A DNA stretch of 64,000 nucleotides from positions 372,001-436,000 of the forward strand of contig NZ_VSFF01000004.1 in assembly GCF_008085905.1 (NCBI RefSeq), in the 5' to 3' direction. The DNA is from Actinomadura syzygii (GTDB taxonomy: Bacteria > Actinomycetota > Actinomycetes > Streptosporangiales > Streptosporangiaceae). The position numbers were made by a program, and so were the translations under genes. Below the pieces are notes generated by a model. The model was not told where the DNA came from. It was given only the letters and a program-made list of their open reading frames with translations, and made no database searches. Below are positions 35,650 through 44,766 of this stretch, piece after piece; the stretch's first letter is position 1, and each line of letters begins with the position of its first letter.

Positions 35650-38447
35650 GTGACGATATCTCGTCGTTCAATGCAGAGCAGCGAAGGGAACTCCTGTCGC
35701 TGTACGACTTGTTGATGACAGAGCTAAGTGCCGCGCTCACACCCGAGCAGGAGGCCCTCTTCGGCTTCACCCGGCACCAATTGCGCAACGATCAGCAAGT
35801 GGCTGACGACGTTGTCGTCAGAGGGCTACGGATTCTCGGCGAGCAGGCGAACGCCGACAGGCGGCCGGACCTTTGGCGCAAGGTCCGGCGCGTCTTGTAC
35901 GAGGTGACGGCGGACCCGGCCCTCGGCCCCCCGTCCGACGCGCGTCTGAAGTACAGCGGTCCTCCTTTGACGAGGCCGCAGTTGCGCAGGCTTCGGTCGC
36001 TGTATGACCTTGCCCTGGAAGAACTGCATGACGTGCTCACACCGGACGAGTTCGCGGTCTTCGATGCCGTGCGGCACCGGTTACGCAACGACCTTCCGAT
36101 GACCGACCTGGCCGTGATGGGTCTTAGAGAACTCGGCGGGCTAGCGGCCGATCATCGACGGTCCGAACTCGTCGTGCGGCTCCTGCGTAGCTATCTCGAC
36201 CTGATTCCCGACGCCTGGAGCATCTGGTACGACCTCGGAAACCATCTGGTGCATTCGGCGGATCTGGAGGCTGCGCTAAGCGCCTATGACGAGGCGCTAC
36301 ACCGCAACCCCGACCACGCTTATAGCTGGTACAACCGCGGGTGGGTGCACTACGAACTGAAGCACTACGACGATGCCGTGGCCGACTTCGTGGCAGCCGC
36401 TCGGCTGGACTGCGACCTGAGATCCTTCGCGAAGGCGATCACCCGCCGGATCATCAAGGTTCGCGGCTTCACTGCCGTTTTCGAGATCATCACTGATTCT
36501 ACGCTGCCACTGAGTCAACGCCAGAAAATCGTCCAAGCACTACAGGAAGCCATCGACGATGCCCGCGATTTCGATGGTTGGTACCTGACCACGCCGCCCG
36601 ACCTCTCACAAGACGCGGAAAGCCAACTGGCCGCACTGGCTCTTCGCGCGGAACTGGCGGATATTCGACGGGAAAGCCCCCTCACGCCGGGCTTTCTCTT
36701 CTTCAGCCGTACCACCACGGAGTACAACGTCAAAGTTGTTGAAGAGTCGGAACTACACGAGAAGCTCTGGTATCTCTCGCCAGACGGGCGACCCAGCGCA
36801 CCGGACCGGGTTCGACACCTACAGCGGCTGGAAGAAGCCCTGCGAGTGGGGCGACGGCTGGGGGCGCTCGAGGCCGTCTGGGCCGTTCATTATGTTGCAG
36901 GTGCTATCGCGTTGTCGTGCCACATGGACGGCGCGGTCGACTGGCCGTCGCCGGTTCTGCGACTTGCCGTCGCACGCCGCTCCGCCGACGGTATACATCC
37001 CGACGACCGAGGGAATGCCGCGAAAGTCGAGCACTGGATCCGAGAGCGTGGAGGAAAGAACGTCTCTGACTACGCCCTAAGCCAGTTTCGCGCTGCTGCG
37101 GACACGCTTAATGAACTGTCACTCGCTCTGGCTGGACCGGACACTGAGGCGGTGATCTTCCCAGCGGACATGAACCAACTGCTGACGGAATACATAGACG
37201 ACACCGAAGGACGCATCGAACAAGATACTCCAATCCCGGTAAGACTCGGCTCGACCCTTCGCGCGGAATCATTGTGGCTGCTCATCGAGCCGGTCTACCG
37301 CGAATGGGTATTGGCCGCCGACTACGGGGGACGTCCAGACGCCCGCCTCACCGCGCTCTGCCACGCGCGGCAGTTCAATGCAGTCGCGGCGACCGAGTTG
37401 TGGTCCGAAGTCCCGGCCGAGCTTTGGCAGGCGTGCCGGGCGCGGATCGTCGAGGCATACGACACGGACATCACGATCACCGAAGTTCAGGAAGCACTTG
37501 GTCCGGAAACGGTCCTCGCTGATTACTACACTTACGAGATCTTCGGCGAGACGGTGTCCCGGCTTGCCATCACCGCCTCGGAGGCCGCTGTCACGACGCG
37601 GGATGTCAACGTCACCGGTGGCGAACTCAGGGCAATGATCACCTCGGGCCGACCTGCGACCCTTTGCTCGACCGGATTTCCTTCGCAGGTGGAGGACCCG
37701 CTCGTGCTCCCGTCTCCGCTGCCGCGAACCGTGATCTTGGTCCCGTACGGCTACCTGCGCGAACTTCCCATTCATGCCCTGCCCACGGTGCGAGCGGCGA
37801 TGGACAGGGGCGAAGTGGATCGCGTCGTTTATCTCCCGACCGTCTCGTTCGCGACACGCCCGTACCGTCCCCCGACCCGCCCTGAGCGCGCATTGTTCGT
37901 TGGCTGTGACCCGGCTGGCGACATCGGTTTTGACGCGGACCTGGAATCTCTTCGTGAGTACGTCGACGAGGTCACGGTTCTGACTGATGACGATGCCACA
38001 CTCGCCACCGTCCTCACAGAAATGCAGCGACACGACCTCGTCCATTTCGCCTGCCACGGTGATCTGGACCCGCGCCTGGCCGCCGGGTACCTGGAACTGG
38101 CAGATGCGCGACTGTACCCCTGGGACGTGCTGGCCCAACCAGTCCCTCAAACCGTCGTCATGAATGCGTGCCTGGGGATCAGCGTCCAGCGTATCGAGAC
38201 CACATCGGACGGGGCATTCGGGCTGCACGATGCCTTCCTCTTGGCCGGTGCACGCCACGTCGTCGGCGGCTTGTGGGAGGTCCATGAATGGACCGCACGG
38301 CAGTTCGCCAAGTCGATGTATCGCAGGCTGTCCGCCGGACTTGACGTTCCGGCAGCAGTCGCCAGCGCACAGCAGGATCTATACAGCGCCACGCCCGACC
38401 CGTTTCTCTGGGCACCCCACGCATGCTTCGGCGAATGGCGATCCTGA
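35646..38447 (+). CDS. TPR-CHAT domain protein (caspase-like protease)
   Basis: A 933-residue protein with a C-terminal CHAT peptidase domain. The catalytic dyad is visible as His804 in HFACHGDLD and Cys842 in VVMNACLGISV, with the flanking LVPYGYLRELPIHALP and AFLLAGARHVVGGLWEV blocks diagnostic of CHAT. TPR-like repeats occur at about 192-256 (SIWYDLGNHLVHSADLEAALSAYDEAL and SWYNRGWVHYELKHYDDAVADF). The N-terminus holds a duplicated helical module: residues about 9-85 (LLSLYDLLMTELSAALTPEQ) and 108-190 (LRSLYDLALEELHDVLTPDE). No transmembrane region is seen. CHAT proteases are caspase relatives used in bacterial conflict systems such as Craspase. Substrate and trigger are unknown here. Confidence 0.9.
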   Translation: MSDDISSFNAEQRRELLSLYDLLMTELSAALTPEQEALFGFTRHQLRNDQQVADDVVVRGLRILGEQANADRRPDLWRKVRRVLYEVTADPALGPPSDARLKYSGPPLTRPQLRRLRSLYDLALEELHDVLTPDEFAVFDAVRHRLRNDLPMTDLAVMGLRELGGLAADHRRSELVVRLLRSYLDLIPDAWSIWYDLGNHLVHSADLEAALSAYDEALHRNPDHAYSWYNRGWVHYELKHYDDAVADFVAAARLDCDLRSFAKAITRRIIKVRGFTAVFEIITDSTLPLSQRQKIVQALQEAIDDARDFDGWYLTTPPDLSQDAESQLAALALRAELADIRRESPLTPGFLFFSRTTTEYNVKVVEESELHEKLWYLSPDGRPSAPDRVRHLQRLEEALRVGRRLGALEAVWAVHYVAGAIALSCHMDGAVDWPSPVLRLAVARRSADGIHPDDRGNAAKVEHWIRERGGKNVSDYALSQFRAAADTLNELSLALAGPDTEAVIFPADMNQLLTEYIDDTEGRIEQDTPIPVRLGSTLRAESLWLLIEPVYREWVLAADYGGRPDARLTALCHARQFNAVAATELWSEVPAELWQACRARIVEAYDTDITITEVQEALGPETVLADYYTYEIFGETVSRLAITASEAAVTTRDVNVTGGELRAMITSGRPATLCSTGFPSQVEDPLVLPSPLPRTVILVPYGYLRELPIHALPTVRAAMDRGEVDRVVYLPTVSFATRPYRPPTRPERALFVGCDPAGDIGFDADLESLREYVDEVTVLTDDDATLATVLTEMQRHDLVHFACHGDLDPRLAAGYLELADARLYPWDVLAQPVPQTVVMNACLGISVQRIETTSDGAFGLHDAFLLAGARHVVGGLWEVHEWTARQFAKSMYRRLSAGLDVPAAVASAQQDLYSATPDPFLWAPHACFGEWRS

Positions 38448-38973
38448 ACTTCGGGGTGGGCGGGAGAGCGGTTCCTCGGTCAGATGCGGTCGAGGCCGAC
38501 CAACGCCACCGCCTGGCCCGGCACCCGCTCACCAGGCAGCGGGAGCGCGTGGTCCGCGCCCGCCTGCTCCAGAAGACCGGCGACACCACGCGGGCGGCCG
38601 ACCTGGTCCGGGCTGGACGTCGGCCGAGTGTTCGCTTGACGGCCACGAATGGGATCAGGTCGGCGGCATCGGCATCTTGGGCGGCGCCTCGCCCAACATT
38701 CGGGTAACCGGACGACCTGCCGTTATGGAGTCGCTCGCACTCTTCGACCCCAGAGGCGCGGCCCTCTGTAGGGCTAAGCGGCAGGCGTTGAGCCGGGCGC
38801 GGCCAAACGCAGGTGCGCAGATCAATCACCCAGGTGAGCGACGTCCACTTCCTGGACACGTCCATTTGCGGGGATAAGGTGCGTTCTAGAGGGTATTACG
38901 ACAGAGGACCGAGTTTGCGGCGGGCCATTATTACGGTAACGGTCATTACTCTCTGGAACGACGATAGGTCCCG
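38448..38973. other. Interval between the CHAT gene and the LuxR-type regulator
   Basis: No intact gene is supported. A broken plus-strand frame (about 38610-38830, reading DGHEWDQVGGIGILGG and then RPAVMESLALFDPRGAALC) has some coding look, without a start, and may be a gene remnant. The last 90 bp are AT-richer (CCATTATTACGGTAACGGTCATTACTC region, 38922-38951) and probably hold the promoter of the next gene. Confidence 0.4.
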
Positions 38974-39738
38974 ATGGCTTCGAATCGACAGGTAGGGCGG
39001 GACGGTACCCACATCGCCCTGGTCTCGCTGGGCAGCGAAGTGGTCCGGTGCGGGCTCCGCACCATGTTGTGCGAGCTCAACGCGCTGGAGGACGTGGTCG
39101 CCAGCGGCAACTTCGACCACAGCATGGAGTTGCTGCACTCGGGTCGTCCCACGCTGTTGGTTCTGAACTACGGCGACGAGCCTCAGCAGGCGGAGAAGCT
39201 CGCGAGCACGGCCGCCGACGTCGGCGTGCAAGTGCTGTTGATGCTGCGGACCGTCAGCGGAGAGACGCTCGCGCCGGTGGCCGCCGTGCCGGCGGACGGC
39301 TATCTGCTGGAGCCGACGTTGACCCGCGAGGTGCTGATGAACGCACTGAGCGACTTGGACAGCGGGTTGGTACCGATCCCCCATCCAGTGGCGCGCAGGC
39401 TCCTGGCCGAGGTCGGCCCCGCCACCCCGCCCGACCCCCTCGCACCGTCCAGCCCTGTCAACCCGACCGGGCCCGTCGCGGCGGTGCCGGTTCGCGAAGG
39501 CGCGGAGCCCACCACGCTGACGGATCGCGAGCTACAAGCGCTGTCGCTGATGGTGGAAGGGCTCAGCAACAAGCAGATCGCCCGCCGCCTGGGCATCTCC
39601 GAGCATGGCGCCAAACGGCACGTCGCCAACATCCTGGCCAAGCTCAACTGCTCGAACAGGACGCTGGCGGCCGCCGTCGCCCTCAGCCGCGGACTGGTCC
39701 GGGACCCCGGGACCTCGCGCCGGGCTCGACGCCGCTGA
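38974..39738 (+). CDS. LuxR/NarL-type regulator with a degenerate receiver domain
   Basis: A 254-residue regulator. The C-terminal LuxR helix-turn-helix is textbook: TLTDRELQALSLMVEGLSNKQIARRLGISEHGAKRHVANILAKL. The N-terminal domain follows the receiver fold (THIALVSLGSEVVRCGLRTML..., then PTLLVLNYGDEPQQ), but the acidic pocket (usually DD) is LVSLGS and the phospho-acceptor position is Asn (LNYGD). It is therefore probably not controlled by phosphorylation, as in atypical response regulators that sense ligands. No kinase gene is nearby. It borders the siderophore supply operon and overlaps its last gene tail-to-tail by 56 bp, so it is a candidate pathway regulator. Confidence 0.85.
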   Translation: MASNRQVGRDGTHIALVSLGSEVVRCGLRTMLCELNALEDVVASGNFDHSMELLHSGRPTLLVLNYGDEPQQAEKLASTAADVGVQVLLMLRTVSGETLAPVAAVPADGYLLEPTLTREVLMNALSDLDSGLVPIPHPVARRLLAEVGPATPPDPLAPSSPVNPTGPVAAVPVREGAEPTTLTDRELQALSLMVEGLSNKQIARRLGISEHGAKRHVANILAKLNCSNRTLAAAVALSRGLVRDPGTSRRARRR

Positions 39739-41830
39739 ACACCAGCCCGCCACGATCCAGCCCACCGCCATCCAGAGCGGCCAGAGCGCGCAGCGGTGCG
39801 CGGGCTTTCAGCAGCATCTCTTCGTACTCGGCCGCGGGATCGGAATCCAGCACGATGGCGCCGCCCGCGCCCACCGACAGATGGCCCGGGCGCGCCACCA
39901 TGGTGCGGATGACGATGTTGAGGTCCGCGGTTCCGCCCAGGCCGAAGAAGCCGATCGCGCCGGAGTAGACGCCGCGCGCCCGCCCTTCCAGCCTGTCGAT
40001 GATCTCCATGGTGCGCAGCTTCGGCGCTCCGGTCATCGATCCGCCGGGGAAGCACGTCCTCGCCGCTTGGACGGCGGTCACGCCCTCCCGCAGGTGGCCG
40101 CGCACGGTGGAGACGAGCTGGTGCACCGTTTCGTAGGACTCCACCGCCATGAAGCGCGGCACGCTGACCGTGCCGATGTCGCTGATACGGCCCAGGTCGT
40201 TGCGGAGCAGGTCGACGATCATGAGGTTCTCCGCCCTGGTCTTGTCCGAGGCGGCGAGTTCGTCACGCAGGGCGGTGTCCAATGCCGGTTCAGGAGCACG
40301 CGGTGCGGTGCCTTTGATCGGCTTGGACTCGGCCATCCTCTCCCCGTCGACCTTCAAGAAGCGCTCGGGGGAGGAACACAGAACGTGCATCTCGTCCAAC
40401 CGCAGATATGCGGCGTAGGGCGCGGGATTGAGTCGCCGCTGAGCTAGATAGAGCTCGTAGGACGAGCCGTCGAAGGGGATTTCGGCGCTGTTGGTCAGGC
40501 AGATCTCGTAGCTCTCCCCGGCCCGCAGCAGCCGCAGGCACTCCTCGATGTCCGCCATGTAGCGCTCTCGCGGCCGGACGAGCCACGGCTCCGGATCGAA
40601 TTCCGGACCCGGCTGAGGCACCGGTCGCGCCCTCAGCCCGCGCCTCCGGCAGACATCGGCGGCCCTGGAGACCCAGGCGCGGGCAGCCTCCCGGCTCTCA
40701 CCCCTGCGGTCGGTCAACGCGAGCGCCCACGCCTCTCCGGCTTCGTGGTCGATGGCCACGAACCTGCTGGCCGACATCCAGATGGCGTCGGGCGACGACG
40801 AAACGTATTCCGCGGGGGCACCGCACTCGCGCTTCAACTCGTAGCCGAGATAGCCGACATAGCCGCCGTTCAGGTCGAACGGCAGCGCCGGATCGCTCGG
40901 GACGGCCCGTGCCGCGAGATGCGCGTCGAGCACGTCGAAGATCGAGGCGGAGACCGTGGACTCCCGGCCGCCCGCTCGCACCACCACACCGCCGGATCCC
41001 GGGCGGCAGCACAGGATCTCGCCGTGCGGCCCGCCCGCGTCGCCCAGAAAGGAGAAGCGGGACAGGCCGGGCTCGACCCGGCTGCTGTCCAGCCAGAAGG
41101 AGTAGGGCTCGTCCGCGAACAGTTCGGTGAAGACGTCCTCGGCATCGGGGACGCTGGAAATTCGCTCGACCTCCAGGGACCAGCGATCGGACGTCCCCAC
41201 CCGCGCAGCCGAGCCGTTCACGGCACCCCTGCCCGGCCTGGCCGTCGCGTTGTACTCCGCCGCGAGGTCGCGGAAGTTCTTCATCAGCGTCGGCCCGAAG
41301 TCGGTCGATATCGACTCCGGGTGGAACTGAACGCCCCACCAGGGCATCCCCCGGTGTCTCAGGCCCATCACCACCGAATCCGCGGTCCATGCCGTGACCT
41401 CCAGGTCGTCGGGCACGGGCGTGGCGACGCACAACGAGTGGTACCGCACAGCATGGAAGCCCTGGGGCAGACCGCGGAACAGGTCGCGTCCGCAATGCCT
41501 GATCTCTTCCACCTGACCGTGGACGGGTGCGGGCGCGGGCACCACTTCGGCGTCCGACATCCAGGCCAGCGCCTGATGACCGAGGCAGACTCCCAGCGTG
41601 GGCAGCCCCGAGTCGCGGACGAGGTCGAGCGTGACGCCGACGTCGCGGTGCTGCTGCGGACGTCCGGGCCCGGGAGAGACGATGAGCGCGTCGAACCGGC
41701 TCAGATCCAGCTCGGCCCAGCCCGGATCGTCGTTGGGCATCACCACCGGCTCCACCCCGTAGGCCCGAGCGGCGAGCTGGAACAGGTTGTAGGTGTAGGA
41801 GTCGTGGTTGTCGACGATCAGTGTACGCAC
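39683..41830 (-). CDS. pabAB: Fused aminodeoxychorismate synthase (PabA-PabB)
   Basis: A 715-residue fusion making 4-amino-4-deoxychorismate from chorismate and glutamine. The N-terminal glutamine amidotransferase (about 1-195) has IVDNHDSYTYNL, SPGPGRPQ, the nucleophile GVCLGHQAL and WGVQFHPESI. The C-terminal chorismate-binding domain has FLKVDGERMAESKPIKGTAPR, ENLMIVDLLRNDLGR and TCFPGGSMTGAPKLRTMEIID. The Lys in PIKGT is the PabB active-site Lys; anthranilate synthase (TrpE) has PIAGT and salicylate/isochorismate synthases differ, so I call ADC synthase. GTG 41830 is the start, overlapping the PabC gene by 13 bp. It is the last gene of the left operon driven from the iron-box region. Confidence 0.93.
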   Translation of the reverse strand: MRTLIVDNHDSYTYNLFQLAARAYGVEPVVMPNDDPGWAELDLSRFDALIVSPGPGRPQQHRDVGVTLDLVRDSGLPTLGVCLGHQALAWMSDAEVVPAPAPVHGQVEEIRHCGRDLFRGLPQGFHAVRYHSLCVATPVPDDLEVTAWTADSVVMGLRHRGMPWWGVQFHPESISTDFGPTLMKNFRDLAAEYNATARPGRGAVNGSAARVGTSDRWSLEVERISSVPDAEDVFTELFADEPYSFWLDSSRVEPGLSRFSFLGDAGGPHGEILCCRPGSGGVVVRAGGRESTVSASIFDVLDAHLAARAVPSDPALPFDLNGGYVGYLGYELKRECGAPAEYVSSSPDAIWMSASRFVAIDHEAGEAWALALTDRRGESREAARAWVSRAADVCRRRGLRARPVPQPGPEFDPEPWLVRPRERYMADIEECLRLLRAGESYEICLTNSAEIPFDGSSYELYLAQRRLNPAPYAAYLRLDEMHVLCSSPERFLKVDGERMAESKPIKGTAPRAPEPALDTALRDELAASDKTRAENLMIVDLLRNDLGRISDIGTVSVPRFMAVESYETVHQLVSTVRGHLREGVTAVQAARTCFPGGSMTGAPKLRTMEIIDRLEGRARGVYSGAIGFFGLGGTADLNIVIRTMVARPGHLSVGAGGAIVLDSDPAAEYEEMLLKARAPLRALAALDGGGLDRGGLVFSGVEPGARSRGPGPVRG

Positions 41831-42642
41831 GGCAGTTCCCAGAGGTTGGCGGCGGGCAGGACGGCGCGGTGCCGTACGGCCCGCCGCCAGTCCGCGGCCC
41901 TCGCCGAGACCCTGGTGGCCGTCGAACGGCCGTCGGCGCCGACCCATGCGCGCACCGGACGGAGGCCGTGCAGAGCGTTGAGGGTCCAGGTCTCCAGCGT
42001 CGGCAACTCGGCGAGGTCGACGCTCTCCCGCCGGACGGCGCATCGCCAGCACTCGGCCAGCCGTTCCAGGTGAGTCCTGGTCACCGACGGGAGGACGGGG
42101 AGGTCGGCTTCGGGCACGCACAACTCGTCGCCGCGCCACCACACCAGCGCGCTGTGGGCCGTCTCCAGCACGGTGCCGCCGCTGCCGTAGAGCAGAGCGT
42201 CGTCGGCGCCGACGGTCTTGGCCCGATCGCGCAACCCAGCCAGGACGCGGAGATCAGGGCCCTTGACGGTGGGGCACACGCGGGGATCTGCGTCCGGCGG
42301 GATCCACAGCGTCACCTCTCCGGCTCCGGGAGCGGGCGCGGGTCTGGGCCAGAGAGCCAGCCTGGGCTCGGGCCCGCCGTACGCCTCGATCCTCGGGAAC
42401 CAGCGGCCATGGGACGGCAGCCAGTGACGCACCGCGTCCAGGAATTCCAGGACGGTCGCGGGCGACAACTCGGGCACCAGCTCCGCACACGCGCCCAGGA
42501 AGCGCCGCCCGTGCAGCATCAGGTCGCGCACCCGCCCCTCGGCCACCAGCCAGGAGTCCACGACCACCGGGGCGTCGGGACGCCAGTCCGGCACGGGGGT
42601 CAGGCCGGACGGTTCGTTCCACACCAGGCGCAGGCTCGACAT
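41818..42642 (-). CDS. pabC: 4-amino-4-deoxychorismate lyase (PabC), class IV PLP enzyme
   Basis: A 274-residue class IV aminotransferase-fold protein. The likely PLP Lys is in CPTVKGPDLRVL, and VGADDALLYGSGGTVLETAHSALVWW supplies the conserved Glu of the family. WTLNALHGLRPVRAW is the C-terminal cofactor-phosphate region. Adjacent to and overlapping PabA-PabB, it should eliminate pyruvate from ADC to give 4-aminobenzoate. ATG 42642 lies about 10 nt after GGGAGAG; GTG 42651 is also in frame. D-amino-acid aminotransferases share the fold, but the context favours the lyase. Confidence 0.87.
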   Translation of the reverse strand: MSSLRLVWNEPSGLTPVPDWRPDAPVVVDSWLVAEGRVRDLMLHGRRFLGACAELVPELSPATVLEFLDAVRHWLPSHGRWFPRIEAYGGPEPRLALWPRPAPAPGAGEVTLWIPPDADPRVCPTVKGPDLRVLAGLRDRAKTVGADDALLYGSGGTVLETAHSALVWWRGDELCVPEADLPVLPSVTRTHLERLAECWRCAVRRESVDLAELPTLETWTLNALHGLRPVRAWVGADGRSTATRVSARAADWRRAVRHRAVLPAANLWELPCVH

Positions 42643-42644
42643 AG

Positions 42645-44195
42645 TCACCACTCTCCCGTGCGCACCGCGAAGCGGCGCAGCTTGCCCGTCGCGGTGCGCG
42701 GCAGCCTCGCCCGGAATTCCACGTGGCGCGGCACTTTGTAGGGGGCGAGCCGGAGCCGGGCCAGGGCGATCAGCTCGCTCTCCAGCCCGGCGCGGACCGC
42801 GTCGGAACAGGGCACCACGAAGGCGCGCAATTTCCGCGCGCCGTGCTCGTCGGGGATGACCGCCACGGCGACCTCGGACACCGCCGGGTGCTCGCCCAGC
42901 ACACGCTCGATCTCCAAGGGGGAGACGGTGATGCCGCCGACCATTTCCATGTCGTCGTTGCGGCCGCAGTGCTTCAGCGCGCCGCCGTCGACGTATTCGG
43001 CCAGATCCCCGGTGCGCAGCCAGCCGTCGCGCAGCGCCCGCGCGGTCTCGGCGGGACGGTCCAGGTACCCGGCCATGACCGAGGCGCCTCGCACCCAGAT
43101 CTCTCCCGAGCCCTCCGTGATGAGCGCGCCGTTCTCGCCGCGCAGCACGACCTCGTATCCGGGCAGCGGACGGCCGATGGTGCCGGGCTCGTCCCGCCAG
43201 GCAGTATTGGAGCAGTAGGCGTGGCCGACCTCGGTGGAACCGAGCTGGTCCAGGACCGGAACGCCGAGAACCTCACTGGCCCTGGCACCCAAGGCGAGAG
43301 ACAAGGACTCCCCGGCCGAGACGGCCACCCGAACAGATGAGAAAGCCTCGGGCGGGCATTCAGCCACCAGGTTGGCGTAGGCGGACGGAACGCCGTACAG
43401 CAGCGTCACGCCGTGCCGCGCCACGATCTCGGCGATCTCCACCGGCACCGGCCGGTGCGGCACGAGCACGGCGGCGGAGCCGGAGAAGAGCGGGAAGACC
43501 AGCGCGTTTCCCAGGCCGTAGGCGAAGAACAGCTTAGAGACCGACAGCGTGACGTCGTCGCGCCGCACGCCCACCACGCCGTCGCCCGCCGCACGCTGGT
43601 AACGCTCCGGGTCGGCGTGGCGGTGCAGCGCCGCCTTGGGGACGCCGGTCGTGCCGGACGTGTACTGCGCATACAGCGGTGTGTCGCCGGACACGTCCGC
43701 GACCGGTCCGGCGGGGGCGTCAGCGGCCAGCCGCATCAGGCGCTCGCCCGTCAGGACGGCAGGACCGGCGAAGCGTCCGACGAGGTGGTGCTCGGCGACC
43801 ACGAGGCGGGCCCGGCAGTCGTCGGCCAGGAAGCCGTGCTCGTCGGAGACCATCTCGGGATTGACCGGTACCGCGACCGCGCCGATCCGTGCGGCCGCGA
43901 GGAACGCCGTCACCCATGCGATGCCGTCGCCCATCGAGATGAGCACCCGGTCACCGGGGCGGACGCCTTGGCCGACAAGGACCGAAGCGGCGGAGGCGGC
44001 CATCGCGTGCACCTCGCCGTGCATCCAGGAACGCTCCGCCGTGTGGAAGGCGGGCCGCTGCCACCAGCCCTCCCGGCGGGCCTTGGCGGCGAGACGCAGC
44101 GCGAGGTTCGCGGACGGGCTCCCCGCCTTCCCACCGCCGCGCCGTGGCGCGGTCGGCGTCTGGACCGTGGCACGGCTGGACGGAGGCTCAGGCAT
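42645..44195 (-). CDS. Benzoate-CoA ligase-like aryl AMP-ligase
   Basis: A 516-residue ANL-superfamily adenylating enzyme. It shows the P-loop YTSGTTGVPKAALHRH, VTLLYGVPSAYANLV, the LGSTEVGHAYCSN block, WLRTGDLAEYVDGG, MEMVGGITVSPLEIE and the catalytic Lys in RTATGKLRRFA. LGSTEVGH and the overall layout match benzoate- and 4-hydroxybenzoate-CoA ligases more than the DhbE/YbtE salicylate-AMP ligases. ATG 44195 follows GGAAAGG. In context it should activate 4-aminobenzoate (or its oxidised form) as the CoA thioester, either for the neighbouring diiron enzyme or for transfer to the aryl carrier domain of the NRPS. No other free-standing aryl ligase occurs in the cluster. Confidence 0.88.
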   Translation of the reverse strand: MPEPPSSRATVQTPTAPRRGGGKAGSPSANLALRLAAKARREGWWQRPAFHTAERSWMHGEVHAMAASAASVLVGQGVRPGDRVLISMGDGIAWVTAFLAAARIGAVAVPVNPEMVSDEHGFLADDCRARLVVAEHHLVGRFAGPAVLTGERLMRLAADAPAGPVADVSGDTPLYAQYTSGTTGVPKAALHRHADPERYQRAAGDGVVGVRRDDVTLSVSKLFFAYGLGNALVFPLFSGSAAVLVPHRPVPVEIAEIVARHGVTLLYGVPSAYANLVAECPPEAFSSVRVAVSAGESLSLALGARASEVLGVPVLDQLGSTEVGHAYCSNTAWRDEPGTIGRPLPGYEVVLRGENGALITEGSGEIWVRGASVMAGYLDRPAETARALRDGWLRTGDLAEYVDGGALKHCGRNDDMEMVGGITVSPLEIERVLGEHPAVSEVAVAVIPDEHGARKLRAFVVPCSDAVRAGLESELIALARLRLAPYKVPRHVEFRARLPRTATGKLRRFAVRTGEW

Positions 44196-44766
44196 GACGG
44201 GACCTTTCCGGCGGGCCGCCACGGGGACGGCGCGGCAGGTCGAGGGGGGCTGTGAGGAAGGCGCCGTCCACGGGGCCCACCGGCCACCAGCCACGCGCGA
44301 TCAGCTCCGCGAGCGCGTCCGCGCGGTCCTCGGCCAGCGCGTCGGCGACGAGGGTGCCGAGCAGCCAGAGGATCGCCCCCGACATCGCCAGCGCGTCGTC
44401 GTCCTCGGGATCGGCGGGACGCAGCCGCGGGGTGGCGACCAGCATCGCCACGTGCTCGGCCAGTTCCAGCCGGTCCGCGCGGCCGGTGGCGTGGAGCCGT
44501 CGCCGGGCGTCGTGACGGCGGCGCTCCAGCGCGGCCAGCCAGCTGGGAGCGACGCGGTCGAGGAGCGCGGCGGGGACGTGCGGCGTCGGCCGCACCGGCG
44601 CGCCCGCGAGCGTTTTCGGCAAACCCTCACTCGCCCAGCCGCGCGCCCCGTCCGCCGGGACGTGCGCGGATACGCCGTGGAGCAGGGCCGCGACGCGGTC
44701 TCCGCCGGGTCCGAGGTCGCGGGCGAGTCCCTCCGGCGGGGCGCTCAGCTCGTAGTAACGGGCCAA
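44188..44766 (-). CDS. Unrecognised helical protein in the aminobenzoate operon
   Basis: About 192 residues, Ala/Leu/Arg-rich, probably all-helical (for example WLAALERRRHDARRRLHATGRADRLELAEHVAMLVATP and GAILWLLGTLVADALAEDRADALAELIARGWWP). No family was recognised. TTG 44766 is the likely start, with GGAGG 10 nt upstream inside the diiron gene. It overlaps that gene's end by 22 bp and the ligase start by 8 bp, so it is tightly coupled to both. By position it may be a partner or structural subunit of the diiron enzyme, as PaaC is to PaaA, but no metal ligands are visible. Confidence 0.65.
   Translation of the reverse strand: MARYYELSAPPEGLARDLGPGGDRVAALLHGVSAHVPADGARGWASEGLPKTLAGAPVRPTPHVPAALLDRVAPSWLAALERRRHDARRRLHATGRADRLELAEHVAMLVATPRLRPADPEDDDALAMSGAILWLLGTLVADALAEDRADALAELIARGWWPVGPVDGAFLTAPLDLPRRPRGGPPERSRHA

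Noticed and set aside
38164-38877. Plus-strand ORF across the end of the CHAT gene and the following gap
   Set aside because: The first part is an out-of-frame shadow of the CHAT domain. The remainder may contain a decayed fragment but lacks a start and a recognisable domain.
39683-41830. Anthranilate synthase or salicylate synthase instead of ADC synthase
   Set aside because: The PIKGT motif with Lys is the PabB signature, the adjacent class IV PLP protein fits PabC, and a salicylate synthase would have no glutamine amidotransferase domain.
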